From: Agaribacterium haliotis
GTDB taxonomy: Bacteria; Pseudomonadota; Gammaproteobacteria; Pseudomonadales; Cellvibrionaceae
Reading direction: 5' to 3'
DNA length: 64,000 bases
NCBI RefSeq assembly: GCF_002312815.1
Contig: NZ_NKQJ01000009.1
Coordinates: 1-64,000, forward strand
Part shown: positions 53,044 through 62,401 of the stretch, piece by piece
Position numbering within the stretch: position 1 is the stretch's first letter
Layout: each line of letters opens with the position of its first letter
Notes under the pieces: generated by a model
Databases searched by the model: none
Told to the model about the DNA's origin: nothing
What the model saw: the letters and a program-made list of their open reading frames with translations, nothing else
Position numbers and translations under genes: made by a program

Positions 53044-54421
53044 ATTGCTCACGATATTTCTTCACAACGTGCAGAGCGACGTAGTTCAACGCCAGGGTGG
53101 TAATAAATAGCATCAGACCGAGGGCAAAGGCCGCCAGGGTCTTCGGGCTGTCGAACTCCTGGTCTCCGACCAAAAGCGTTACAATTTGCACCGTCACCGT
53201 GGTGACCGAGTCGAGCGGGTTGGCGGTCAGGTTGGCGGCGAGACCGGCGGCCATGACCACAATCATGGTCTCACCGATGGCGCGGCTAACCGCCAGCAAA
53301 ATGCCGCCGACGATGCCCGGCAGAGCCGCCGGAATCACAACTTGTTTGATGGTTTCCGACGGCGTTGCGCCCAAACCAAAAGAGCCGTCGCGCAGGCTTT
53401 GCGGCACGGCATTAATAACATCGTCAGACAGCGAGCTGACAAATGGAATAATCATCACCCCCATCACCAGGCCGGCAGCCAGGGCACTTTCGGAGGTGAC
53501 ATTGACGTATTCGTTTAAACCTATGCTGACCGCAATATCGCGAATCAGCGGGGCAACCGTCAGTGCGGCAAAAAAGCCGTAAACAACTGTCGGTACACCA
53601 GCTAGAACTTCAAGCAGTGGTTTGACGATGGAGCGAAAGCGCTGGGGCGCGTATTCGCTGAGATAAATCGCCGCCATCAAGCCAGTCGGCACCGCAATAA
53701 TCATTGCTATGCCGGCAATCAGCAAAGTACCGGCAAACAGCGGCACGGCACCAAAGCTCGACTCAGAGGCGGCCTGATCGGCACGCAGCGCGCCCTGGGG
53801 GCTCCACGTTGTGCCAAACAAAAATTCAGTGATCGGCACACTCTGGAAAAAGCGCAGGCTTTCAAATAAAACCGACAGCAAGATGCCGAGTGTGGTCAAA
53901 ATCGCGATGCAGGCACAGGCGAGCAGGCCAACACGGAACAGGGATTCAACGCGATTGCGCGCCTTCATTTGCGGATTAATGGCAAACCAGACAACCGCCG
54001 CACCAATAAACATGGCCGCCAGCACAATCACACCTTGGAGCCAGGCGCTCTGCTTTTGCATGCTGATAATCGCATTGGCCGCTTCGATCATATAGACCGG
54101 TGCCTCGCCGACATATTTGTCGTTGGCGATATTGTAAATCTGGTTCATCACCAGGCCGAGCTCGGACTCGGGCGCGCCCTGCAGCGCTTCGGGCAAGTGC
54201 TTGAGGGCGGCGTATTCAATTAAGTTACTGTCAAAAATGCTCCACAGGCCCAGCAGGGCAATGCCCGGCAAAATAGACCAAAGCGCAGTGAGTATGCCGT
54301 AGAAGCTGGGCAGGGAATTCAAACGCTGCTCGCCGGCAACGGCTAACGAACGGCCACGACCGAGGAAAAAGGCAGCAACCATCATCAGGCCCATGCCAAC
54401 TAACAGTACCGATATACTCAT
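53036..54421 (-). CDS. pstC: Phosphate ABC transporter permease PstC
   Basis: 461 residues, longer than E. coli PstC (about 319) because of an N-terminal region with an extra periplasmic segment (about 65-120). The EAA-type loop LRDGSFGLGATPSETIKQV lies near 340-360. It forms the membrane channel with PstA. Confidence 0.95.
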   Translation of the reverse strand: MSISVLLVGMGLMMVAAFFLGRGRSLAVAGEQRLNSLPSFYGILTALWSILPGIALLGLWSIFDSNLIEYAALKHLPEALQGAPESELGLVMNQIYNIANDKYVGEAPVYMIEAANAIISMQKQSAWLQGVIVLAAMFIGAAVVWFAINPQMKARNRVESLFRVGLLACACIAILTTLGILLSVLFESLRFFQSVPITEFLFGTTWSPQGALRADQAASESSFGAVPLFAGTLLIAGIAMIIAVPTGLMAAIYLSEYAPQRFRSIVKPLLEVLAGVPTVVYGFFAALTVAPLIRDIAVSIGLNEYVNVTSESALAAGLVMGVMIIPFVSSLSDDVINAVPQSLRDGSFGLGATPSETIKQVVIPAALPGIVGGILLAVSRAIGETMIVVMAAGLAANLTANPLDSVTTVTVQIVTLLVGDQEFDSPKTLAAFALGLMLFITTLALNYVALHVVKKYREQYD

Positions 54422-54448
54422 AAATTTTTCTGTTTAGCAGATATGGCA

Positions 54449-54515
54449 AAGCTCCGAATGATCCAGTCAGGCTGATTCATTCAGAGCTTCTGGGGTCAGG
54501 TGGGGGCACCACCTG
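54449..54515 (-). promoter_or_regulatory. Two hairpins between pstS and pstC
   Basis: A 13-bp stem with one mismatch (AAGCTCCGAATGA, 54449-54461, with TCATTCAGAGCTT, 54477-54489), and next to it CAGGTGG / CCACCTG (54497-54515). No T run. Such structures after a binding-protein gene usually stabilise its mRNA part and reduce readthrough, giving more PstS than PstC. Confidence 0.65.
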
Positions 54516-54599
54516 GCAATTTTGCGCGTATTCTAAAGGAGAGTGGCGCAAGTCGCTACAAAAGCAAAGCGAGCTTAGGTCATTCTCCTTACAGCTATC

Positions 54600-55646
54600 T
54601 TACAGGCCAGTCATCGCCACTTGGTTTTGAACGCGAGTTTTGATCTCTTTGCGCTTTTCATCAGACAGAGGAATCATGCCTTTGTCAGTCAGATAACCTT
54701 CTTCGCCCCAGGCTTTTTCGCTGGTGAATTCAGTCAGGTACTCAGCAATACCGGGGATCACGCCGATATGGGCCTTTTTAACGTAGAAGTACAGAGGGCG
54801 GCTAACAGGGTAAGAACCGTCGGCGATGGTTTCGAACTCGGGGTCCTGGCCGTCAATTTTAGAAGCCTGAACTTTATCGAGGTTCTGATCGAGGAAAGAG
54901 AAACCAAAGATGCCCAGAGCATTCGGGTTGGCGTTCAGTTTTTGAACAATCAGGTTGTCGTTCTCACCGGCTTCAACATAGGCGCCATCTTCACGAACAA
55001 TGTGGCAAATCGCTTTGTATTTTGCCTTGTTCTTTTTCTTCATCGCCTTGATCCAAGGGAAAGTCTTACAACCACCTTCCATGGCCAGCTCGGCAAATGC
55101 GTCGCGGGTACCAGATGTTGGAGGGGGGCCAAGCACTTCGATCTTGGTTGCAGGCAGGGCAGGGTTGACGTCTTTCCAGGTTTTATAAGGATTCTCAACC
55201 AGCTTTTCACTGCCGTCAGCAGCGGGAACTTCTTTGGCCAGCGCCAGGAAGATATCGCGACGGGTCAGGGTAAAAGGCTTGGATTTAACAGAGTTAGCTA
55301 AAACGATGCCGTCGTAACCGATCAGAACTTCAATGATGTCTTTAACACCATTTTTCTGACACATATCGAACTCGCTCTGCTTGATACGGCGCGAAGCGTT
55401 GCTGATATCAACAGTGCTTACACCCGTGCCTTTACAGAACTCTTTGAAACCACCACCGGTACCGGTGCTTTCAATAGTTGGTGTTTTGAACGAAGTGCTT
55501 TTACCAAAGCGCTCAGCGACAACTTTGGAAAAAGGGAATACGGTGGAAGAACCCACAACGCTGATAGAATCACGAGAAGCAGCAGATGCTGTGGTCGCGG
55601 CGATCATGCTCGCTGCAACAGCAGCACTGGCAATCAGTTTTTTCAC
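54600..55646 (-). CDS. pstS: Phosphate ABC transporter substrate-binding protein PstS
   Basis: About 348 residues from GTG 55646 (GAGG 8 bases upstream); an earlier in-frame start at 55718 would give an odd N-terminus. Signal peptide, cleavage near ASA-AS. Phosphate-binding motifs: VVGSSTVFPFSKVVAE, ESTGTGGGFKEFC, PTSGTRDAFAEL. Binds inorganic phosphate in the periplasm. Controlled by the Pho box upstream. Confidence 0.95.
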   Translation of the reverse strand: MKKLIASAAVAASMIAATTASAASRDSISVVGSSTVFPFSKVVAERFGKSTSFKTPTIESTGTGGGFKEFCKGTGVSTVDISNASRRIKQSEFDMCQKNGVKDIIEVLIGYDGIVLANSVKSKPFTLTRRDIFLALAKEVPAADGSEKLVENPYKTWKDVNPALPATKIEVLGPPPTSGTRDAFAELAMEGGCKTFPWIKAMKKKNKAKYKAICHIVREDGAYVEAGENDNLIVQKLNANPNALGIFGFSFLDQNLDKVQASKIDGQDPEFETIADGSYPVSRPLYFYVKKAHIGVIPGIAEYLTEFTSEKAWGEEGYLTDKGMIPLSDEKRKEIKTRVQNQVAMTGL

Positions 55647-55766
55647 GTTACTAACCTCAGAAGGTATGTCATTAATAAAACTAGGAAGGATGCCTTGCCT
55701 GAAAACCGCCGCACGCACTGGCTAAAGTAAACGGCGGTGTTCAGCCAAAGCCTCCCACTGCCGGGA

Positions 55767-55800
55767 ATAATATGACTCATATATGACAGTTTTGTTACCG
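55767..55800 (-). promoter_or_regulatory. Pho box and -10 hexamer of pstS
   Basis: On the minus strand CGGTAAC-AAAA-CTGTCAT (55783-55800) fits the PhoB consensus. Ten bases later comes TATTAT (55767-55772). The 11-base period continues with a third weaker half-site GAGTCAT. Position is about 120-150 bases before the start codon. Confidence 0.82.
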
Positions 55801-55910
55801 GGATTTGCCTGTGGACACAAAACTGTCACATTGGCTGGAACAGCACTCGCGCGCCAAGCTAAAAATAGGCCTTTAGCTTGGGCCCTAACAGGCGCTTGAC
55901 GAACAAGCGC

Positions 55911-57098
55911 TTAAAAGTTGAGGTCCAGCTCCATTTCAACCATCTCGGTAACACCTTCGTCGTCAACCAGTTCAAAACTGGCGCTCAGTTGCACTGAGTC
56001 GCTGTTCCAGTTTCTCTGGCTAATGTTAAAGCTCTGGGCCGAAGCGCCATCAAAACTGCCCAACGCTGTTGCACTGAGGCGAATGTCGGTTTCGGGGTTG
56101 GAGGCTTCATCTGCAAACAACAGCGAGTGATTTAGCTCGTCGATATCAACAACTATCTCGAGCACATCAGCCCCGTAAGCCACGGAAGCGTCGAGCACCT
56201 GAAAAGCTTGCTCAGTGCTAAGGTTGAGATATTTTAAGCTGTTAACACACTGCACTGGCGCGTTGCTGACATCGGTAAAACTATCAAAACTTACATCGAC
56301 GGTTCCCAGCTCATCGTGTTTTTTTACCAAACTAATCGCTTCAACAACGTAGTTGCCACAGTTGTGTTTAACAAGCAGAGACTCCGCATCTTGGTAATAG
56401 TCGGTGCTCGACTCGGCGTTCGCCGCACAGAGCTCTGGTTTAGGGCCAAATAGCTGGGTCAAATTGGCCTCAAAGCTCTGATCACAACTGGCAACCTGAG
56501 CCTGAGCCACACTGACAACATGCTTTTCACCAAGCAATATGACGTCCCCTAAGAAGTTCAGGGTTGAAAAGCTCGTCAGCTGCCAAGTTATATCTTCATC
56601 AAAGACAGAGGCATCGTAGCTGGAGACCTGCTCTGGCTTATCCCGGGTAAAAGCCGAAGGCGCAACTTGATTCAGACCCCATGAATTCAGATCAATTACA
56701 GTAATGCTGCCATTTAGGCTGTCGTCGCCCAACAAATCTCCACCTACCAGATCGAGCGTGACACTGATAGTCATTGGCAGGTCGCGCTTAACGTCGGGGG
56801 CAGTGAAGCGAATCGTATCCGTGCCCTGGCCGGCAAAACCGTAATCAGCGCCCTGAAAACTTACATCCCAGTCGTAGCTGAGCTCAAGCTGATGAAAGTT
56901 AGTGCTGAGCAAGCTGATAACAACCTCTTCACCTTCCAGTGGGCTTAAACTGGAATATTGAAAACCGTTAATTTCTATCTCTTTAATAATTCGGTGATTA
57001 TTGCCCTCCGGGGCGTCGTCGGATGATCCGCCGCCGCAGGCGCCCAGCATTAAACTTAGGCAAGTCGCAGCAATAAGCTTGTGTAAATAAGTCCCCAT
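55911..57098 (-). CDS. Lipoprotein of unknown function
   Basis: 395 residues. A signal with lipobox LGAC (Cys21) is followed by GGGSSDD spacer, typical of outer-membrane or surface lipoproteins. The rest looks beta-rich (two Ig/PKD-like stretches near 45-135) with a cluster of cysteines near 215-285. No family recognised. It ends about 110 bases upstream of the Pho box of pstS and is not part of that operon. Confidence 0.78.
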   Translation of the reverse strand: MGTYLHKLIAATCLSLMLGACGGGSSDDAPEGNNHRIIKEIEINGFQYSSLSPLEGEEVVISLLSTNFHQLELSYDWDVSFQGADYGFAGQGTDTIRFTAPDVKRDLPMTISVTLDLVGGDLLGDDSLNGSITVIDLNSWGLNQVAPSAFTRDKPEQVSSYDASVFDEDITWQLTSFSTLNFLGDVILLGEKHVVSVAQAQVASCDQSFEANLTQLFGPKPELCAANAESSTDYYQDAESLLVKHNCGNYVVEAISLVKKHDELGTVDVSFDSFTDVSNAPVQCVNSLKYLNLSTEQAFQVLDASVAYGADVLEIVVDIDELNHSLLFADEASNPETDIRLSATALGSFDGASAQSFNISQRNWNSDSVQLSASFELVDDEGVTEMVEMELDLNF

Positions 57099-57365
57099 TG
57101 TTTTTTTAGCTCCGTTATTAGCTTTATAAGAGGGCGCGCATTATAAAGACGCGGAGCTCGATGTCATCAATTAACGCCAAGATCAAAGCAGTACGCGGAC
57201 ATTAAGTGCAATTTGTAGCTACAAACAGTTATTGTGGCGAGCTTAACAACACGCGCTTCTCGTTCTGATACATTATTCCGCTATACTCTGCGACTTGCCA
57301 AAAGCAGCTGCCTGCACGCCCGGCATTTTCTCAACCGGATAACAAGTACAACAAAGATAAGCTCT

Positions 57366-58079
57366 ATGTCTAAAGCGCAACTCGAACTGCTCAGCCCTGA
57401 AATTCACCGCGACCTGCACGTTGATGTTAATAACTACGACGACGATGCATTTAAAGTAAACGCAAGTTATGCCCTGGCCGGAGAAGTCGCCAGCCTCGCC
57501 CACGACTACCCGATTTTTGTTACCAAAGCCGGGCCAGCCGATACGTATCAATTTACCGCGCTGCTCGGTTTTGAAAGCGGCGAAAACTTATTTGTTGAGC
57601 AAGGCCAGTGGCGCGCGAGCTTTATGCCTATCGACATTATCCGCCGGCCCTTTCAGATTATGCTGCCCGAAGGCCAGAGTTCGGGCGAGGGGCAAATCGC
57701 CGTTGATCGCAGCTCACTGCGCCTGCAGGGCACTCACGGCATGCCGCTGTTTGATGAAGAAGGCAAAGCCTCGGCGTATTTGCAGCGTATTCAAACCGCC
57801 TTTGCCCAGCTGATGAGCAACAATAAAAGCAGCGCGGCGATGGCCAAAAACCTGGTTGATTTAGCTTTGGTAAGCCCGGTCAAGCTCACCCTGAGCTTAA
57901 AAGACGACGACAAACTGCAGCTGCCCGAAGTCTTTAGTGTCGACGAAGAAAAGCTCAAACTGCTCGATGAAAAAACCTTGGTCGATTGCCACAAAAGCGG
58001 CGCCTTGCAACTGTGTTACCTAATGATTAGCTCACTTGCGCATTTAGAAAAAATGATCGGCTGGAAAAATCAGCGCTAA
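57366..58079 (+). CDS. SapC family protein
   Basis: 237 residues. Typical SapC layout: FKVNASYALAGEVASLAHDYPIF early, FENLF-like ESGENLFVEQGQWRASFMPIDIIRRPF, GQIAVDR, and MSSL-like LMISSLAHLEKMI late. In marine gammaproteobacteria SapC often accompanies TonB receptors and tryptophan halogenases, but here no such partner adjoins. Biochemical role is unknown. ATG 57366 is chosen over 57234 because the earlier 44 codons look like non-coding DNA. Confidence 0.85.
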   Translation: MSKAQLELLSPEIHRDLHVDVNNYDDDAFKVNASYALAGEVASLAHDYPIFVTKAGPADTYQFTALLGFESGENLFVEQGQWRASFMPIDIIRRPFQIMLPEGQSSGEGQIAVDRSSLRLQGTHGMPLFDEEGKASAYLQRIQTAFAQLMSNNKSSAAMAKNLVDLALVSPVKLTLSLKDDDKLQLPEVFSVDEEKLKLLDEKTLVDCHKSGALQLCYLMISSLAHLEKMIGWKNQR

Positions 58080-58099
58080 GGCGCGTAAAACCTAAACCA

Positions 58100-58144
58100 G
58101 TTAAGCGGTTTTGATTATCAACAGCTTTTTTGAAACCGCTTAAC
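58100..58144 (+). terminator. Hairpin after sapC, probable terminator
   Basis: A perfect 12-bp stem GTTAAGCGGTTT / AAACCGCTTAAC with a loop of about 21 bases. There is no T run after it, so termination is uncertain. Confidence 0.5.
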
Positions 58145-58249
58145 CGAGCCATCACGCCCCAAAACTAAAAATAGAAAACGGCGCCAGCTTCGATATTAAC
58201 GCCCGATCAAGTTGATCCCCAGCCTGGCCTGCCGCCGCGAAGGAAGTTT

Positions 58250-58780
58250 ATGCCGCTCGCCCTGCAACTCGCTTTCACAAAGCTGAGTGTTTCAATTTCA
58301 CGCATACAAAAAACCATCGCCAACAGCCTGCGCTGGCTGCTGCTGTTTATGGCTCTGTGTGTCAGCCTGGTGGTGTTCTTGCGCCTGTTCAATATTGGCT
58401 CTACCGCACTGCAAGAGAGCATCAGCTACACACACGCCTTTGTGTTTATGCTCTGCCTGGCTTATACCGTCGCCACGGATGGCCATGTGCGGGTGGATAT
58501 TTTTTACCGGCGCATGGGCCGCGAACAAAAAGCCTGGGTCAACCTTGTCGGCAGCCTGATGTTTTTGTTGCCTTTTGCTCTGTTCCTGCTGTTTATCAGC
58601 TGGCAGAGCTGCGTGCAAAGCTGGCGCATCGGCGAAGCTTCACTGAACCCCGGTGGCCTGCCACTGGTTTTTGTACTGAAAACGCTGCCGCCACTGGCTG
58701 GTTTTTTATTGGCACTGCAAGCGCTGGCCGAATGCTGCCGCCAACTGCTGAACATTAGCATCGCCGAGCCGGAGGCCTAA
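58250..58780 (+). CDS. TRAP transporter small permease (DctQ-like)
   Basis: 176 residues with four membrane segments. Family phrases: SISYTHAFVFMLCLAYTVATDGHVRVDIFY. It forms the small membrane subunit of a TRAP transporter with the DctM protein encoded one base downstream. Ribosome site AAGGAAG precedes the ATG. No substrate-binding DctP gene is seen on either side. Confidence 0.88.
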   Translation: MPLALQLAFTKLSVSISRIQKTIANSLRWLLLFMALCVSLVVFLRLFNIGSTALQESISYTHAFVFMLCLAYTVATDGHVRVDIFYRRMGREQKAWVNLVGSLMFLLPFALFLLFISWQSCVQSWRIGEASLNPGGLPLVFVLKTLPPLAGFLLALQALAECCRQLLNISIAEPEA

Positions 58781-58781
58781 G

Positions 58782-60146
58782 ATGGAATACCTGAGCCTTA
58801 TTTTATTTATCTGCATCTGCGCTGCGCTGATGCTCGGCTACAGTGTCGCTTTTACCCTCGCCGGCGTGTCCTTGCTGTTTGCCGGTGTTGGCATAGTCAG
58901 CGGCAGCTTTGATGCAAAGCTCTTGCTCGCTTATCCAGACCGGGTATTTGGCACCATCAACAACGGCACGCTGATCGCCGTGCCGCTGTTTATTTTGATG
59001 GGTGTGCTGTTAGAACGCTCTAAAGTTGCCGAAGAGCTACTCGAAAATATGGCGAGGCTGTGCGGGCGCCTGCCCGCCGGGCTCGGTTTAAGTGTGGTAT
59101 TGGTCGGCGCCATGCTCGCCGCCAGTACCGGCATCGTTGGCGCCACCGTGGTGACCATGGGCCTGATTTCTCTGCCGACCATGCTCAAGCGCGGCTACAG
59201 CCCCGAGCTCGCCTGCGGCAGCATCTGTGCAACCGGCACTTTGGGGCAGATCATTCCACCGAGCATCGCCCTGGTTCTGCTCGGCGACATTATCAGCTCG
59301 GCTCACCAACAGGCCCAGCTCAAGCTCGGCCACTTTAATATCAGCCCCGTCAGTGTTGGCGACTTATTTATGGGCGCCATCGTTCCCGGCCTGTTGTTAG
59401 TGGCACTTTACCTTGTCTACCTGCTGCTTATCGGCAAGCTGCGCCCGGAGCAGGCGCCAACAACCAACACCGAAGAAAAAATCGGCCTGGCCGCACTTGC
59501 ACACAGCATCGCGCCGCCGCTGTTGCTGATCGCGCTGGTCTTAGGCTCGATTATCAGTGGCAAGGCAACCCCAACTGAAGCCGCCGGCGTCGGCGCCATT
59601 GCCGCCTTGGTACTTGCCCACAGTCGCGGCCGCCTGGATCTTAAGGTGCTCAAAGGCGTGCTCGATAGCACAGCCAAAGTCACCGCCATGGTCTTTGCTA
59701 TCTTGCTTGGCGCATCGCTGTTTTCTCTGGTGTTCCACGGTTTTGGCGGCCAGCACATGATGGAAAGCCTATTTGAAAGCCTGCCGGGCGGGCGCTACGG
59801 CGCTCTGCTGGTGGTTATGCTGCTGATTTTCCTGCTCGGTTTTATTCTCGACTTTATTGAAATCACGTTTGTTGTTGTGCCTTTGGTTGCGCCGGCGCTA
59901 CTTATGTTAGGTTTTGACCCGTTGTGGCTTGGCATCATGATTGCTCTGAATCTACAAACAAGTTTTTTAACGCCGCCTTTTGGTTTTGCCCTGTTTTACC
60001 TGCGCGGTGTTGCACCAGAAAGTGTCAAAACCAGTGCTATATATCGGGGCGTAATTCCATTTATAGGCATTCAGCTCTTGTTATTGGCACTGCTGACAAT
60101 CAAACCCGAAATTGCAACCTGGCTGCCCTACAGTTTAAAAAACTGA
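58782..60146 (+). CDS. TRAP transporter large permease (DctM-like)
   Basis: 454 residues with about 12 membrane segments. Family phrases: GALLAASTGIVGATVVTMG-type (here GAMLAASTGIVGATVVTMG), CATGTLGQIIPPSIALVLLGD and FLTPPFGFALFYLRGVAP. Uses the Na+ gradient to import a small organic acid or similar solute; substrate unknown. Next to a YciA-like thioesterase. Confidence 0.92.
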   Translation: MEYLSLILFICICAALMLGYSVAFTLAGVSLLFAGVGIVSGSFDAKLLLAYPDRVFGTINNGTLIAVPLFILMGVLLERSKVAEELLENMARLCGRLPAGLGLSVVLVGAMLAASTGIVGATVVTMGLISLPTMLKRGYSPELACGSICATGTLGQIIPPSIALVLLGDIISSAHQQAQLKLGHFNISPVSVGDLFMGAIVPGLLLVALYLVYLLLIGKLRPEQAPTTNTEEKIGLAALAHSIAPPLLLIALVLGSIISGKATPTEAAGVGAIAALVLAHSRGRLDLKVLKGVLDSTAKVTAMVFAILLGASLFSLVFHGFGGQHMMESLFESLPGGRYGALLVVMLLIFLLGFILDFIEITFVVVPLVAPALLMLGFDPLWLGIMIALNLQTSFLTPPFGFALFYLRGVAPESVKTSAIYRGVIPFIGIQLLLLALLTIKPEIATWLPYSLKN

Positions 60147-60176
60147 GCCTGTTGACCCAAACAAATAAGGATAATT

Positions 60177-60572
60177 ATGGATATCAGCGACGAACAAGAC
60201 CCGTGCCCAACGGGTGAACTTGTGTTACAGACCCTGGCTTTGCCAAAGGATACCAATAGCAACGGCGATGTATTTGGCGGCTGGTTAATGTCGACGATGG
60301 ATCTCGCCGGCGCCATCGCCGCGCGCGAAGTGGCCAAAGGCAGGGTGACCACGGTCAGTGTTGGCGCCATGGCGTTTTTGCGCCCGGTTCCGGTCGGCGC
60401 GACGGTTAGCTGCTACTGCGAAATATCCAATGTCGGCCGCTCATCGCTGACCTGTAACCTCGAGGTATGGGTCAAACACTACAAGTGGGAAAGCCAGCAA
60501 AAAGTCACTGAAACCGAAATTGTCTACGTTGCCATCGACGATGTCGGCCGCACCCGCCCGATAAGCTCTTAA
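60177..60572 (+). CDS. Acyl-CoA thioesterase, YciA-like hotdog fold
   Basis: 131 residues, one hotdog domain. Motifs: NSNGDVFGGWLMSTMDLAGAI (GDVFGGWLMSxMD is the active-site region) and VSVGAMAFLRPVPVGA. It hydrolyses acyl-CoA of short or medium chain. AAGGA before the start. 31 bases after dctM, probably co-transcribed. Convergent with the next gene. Confidence 0.92.
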   Translation: MDISDEQDPCPTGELVLQTLALPKDTNSNGDVFGGWLMSTMDLAGAIAAREVAKGRVTTVSVGAMAFLRPVPVGATVSCYCEISNVGRSSLTCNLEVWVKHYKWESQQKVTETEIVYVAIDDVGRTRPISS

Positions 60573-60593
60573 AAAAGCGCGGCCGGCTCAAGT

Positions 60594-62162
60594 TTACAGG
60601 CTGGTCGTCGGCTCGCTTTTAGTTAACTCATGCAAGTGCTGTTGCAGCGAGGCGCTCGGCTCAAACTCAACACTGGCGGCATCGTCGCGTATCAACACAA
60701 ACTCGCGGTGGCGAATATATTCCGAAGCCGGGCCGTCTTCAGCGCCGATAAACGTGATATCGATGTTCTCATTGCCAACTTTTAGCCTGAAGTACGAAGC
60801 GGCAAGCGGCTGTAATTGCTTGTCGTAGACTAAACCCTGCTGGTTGTACGCGGGGATATCGACCAGCAAGTTGCCATCAACTAACGACACATCAACTACA
60901 CCGATGTCGCCGACATAACGGCCGGCGTGTTTTTCAAACAAATCGCTCGCCACCGGCTCAACCGGTACTTCGGTGGGCGCGGGCAAGTCCGTAACCGCGC
61001 GCAGCGCCGCCATCATGGTTGCGGTGAAATCGGTCTGCGCGCCGCTAGATAAAATGCTCACCGCAATCTGCTGCTCGGGCAGCAGCCAAAACATACTGGT
61101 GTAGGCGTAGGTATTGCCGCCGTGATCCCACAGCGGTGTTGCATACCACTGCTGTTGATCACTAAAACCCTCGCTGATAAACAGGCCGTAGCCGTAGCTC
61201 ATAGGCAAACCGATATCGAGGCCAACCTGGGCCGAGGTCATTTGCTGGCGCAAGTCATCGGTCAAAATATTGCTGTCGCCGTAGAGTAGAAATTCCGCCA
61301 TCTTCAGCATTTCTGACGGGGTTGACCAGGTGAACTCTCCGGCGGGAATGCCCAAAGGCGAGCCCGGCACTTCATCGAGGCTCTGGGCCCGGCCGGCTCT
61401 TATCTCTGAGCCCTGGTAAATATTACCCGCACCCAGCGCGTAGTTGCCATCGCGCAGTACTTGCTCACGCTTGACTGTTGTACGCGGCATTTCCAGCGGC
61501 TCAAATACCTGTGTTTGCATCAGCTCGGCAAAATCTGCATTCAGACTCTGCTCAAGCAGCGCGCCGATATAAGTCCAGTGGCTATTGCTGTAGTTAAAAA
61601 AACGGCCGGCGGGATTCATCGGCCCATAGAGGGCGGGGTAGGTATCGCGGCTAAAATCGAGCAGCGTTTCATCATCGTGATTAAAACGATTAAATTCGGC
61701 AAGGCCGCCCTGGTGGCTCATTAAATCGTGCAAACTAATTTGCTGCCACAGCGGCCGCTCAAGCTCGGCAAGCTGCAGTTGCGGCATGGCTTCTAGCAGG
61801 CTGTCGTCGAGATTAAAGTGGCCTTGATCAATCTGTTGTAGCAGCGCCAGCGCGGTAAACATCTTGGTTGTTGAACCGAGCTGAAACAGCGTGTTGCTAT
61901 CGACACTCTGGCCCTCGCCGTAAATTTTTTCGCCATAAGCTTCGGCAAATACAATCTCGCCGGCTTGGTAGATTGCAATCGATAACGCTGGAGCAATGCT
62001 GGCTTCTAACTGAGCCCTGGCAACTTGGCGCAGTTCGTCAAAACCATCGTTGGCATTTGAGTTGTTATTGGGGTCCGTGCTGTTGGAGCCCGTGCTGTTT
62101 TTGTCGCCGCCACAGGCAAACAAAAACAAAGACAACACTAAGATGCTGGCGCGCTTAATCAT
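60594..62162 (-). CDS. Serine hydrolase lipoprotein, class C beta-lactamase fold
   Basis: About 522 residues. Lipobox FACGG near residue 17. Nucleophile motif STTK in LGSTTKMFTALALL; second motif Tyr-Ser-Asn in FFNYSNSHWTYIG; third motif HGG in LWDHGGNTYAY, all present. A C-terminal extension of about 110 residues (beyond 400) is a beta-rich DUF3471-like domain, common in esterase-type members. ATG 62162 is chosen over 62171 for better spacing to AGGG. Substrate unknown. Unrelated in detail to the hydrolase at 55-1389. Confidence 0.88.
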   Translation of the reverse strand: MIKRASILVLSLFLFACGGDKNSTGSNSTDPNNNSNANDGFDELRQVARAQLEASIAPALSIAIYQAGEIVFAEAYGEKIYGEGQSVDSNTLFQLGSTTKMFTALALLQQIDQGHFNLDDSLLEAMPQLQLAELERPLWQQISLHDLMSHQGGLAEFNRFNHDDETLLDFSRDTYPALYGPMNPAGRFFNYSNSHWTYIGALLEQSLNADFAELMQTQVFEPLEMPRTTVKREQVLRDGNYALGAGNIYQGSEIRAGRAQSLDEVPGSPLGIPAGEFTWSTPSEMLKMAEFLLYGDSNILTDDLRQQMTSAQVGLDIGLPMSYGYGLFISEGFSDQQQWYATPLWDHGGNTYAYTSMFWLLPEQQIAVSILSSGAQTDFTATMMAALRAVTDLPAPTEVPVEPVASDLFEKHAGRYVGDIGVVDVSLVDGNLLVDIPAYNQQGLVYDKQLQPLAASYFRLKVGNENIDITFIGAEDGPASEYIRHREFVLIRDDAASVEFEPSASLQQHLHELTKSEPTTSL

Positions 62163-62295
62163 ATTTACCATCCCTAGCAGAGCGTTGATAAGCTATCTGC
62201 GTTGCTTCTGAGTTCAGTAAACAGAGCGTAAAACAGAACAAAGCATGTGTCTGTAACACGCTGTAACTGCAATTTGGTAAATAAAAGCGCAATAA

Positions 62296-62328
62296 GTTCC
62301 GTGATGTTTTTGTGAAAACTCACGGAAC
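62296..62328 (-). terminator. Hairpin downstream of the unknown anchored protein
   Basis: Perfect 9-bp stem GTTCCGTGA / TCACGGAAC with a 15-base loop; no T run. It follows the minus-strand gene at 62402 and could end its transcript, or act in the leader of the hydrolase gene. Confidence 0.4.
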
Positions 62329-62401
62329 TGAAGCAGGGGACTGAAGCGGGCGGTTAAGCAGGGACCTAAGCTGAATGCCAAAAAGCTGCTGAGACTAAGG
62401 C

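Noticed and set aside
54621-55301. 226-codon plus-strand ORF antisense to pstS
   Set aside because: pstS is unambiguous; the antisense frame is a by-product of its codon use.
55878-55896. Element end motif before pstS (GGCCCTAACAGGC)
   Set aside because: The order of the blocks differs from the true end motif, so it is not counted as a copy.
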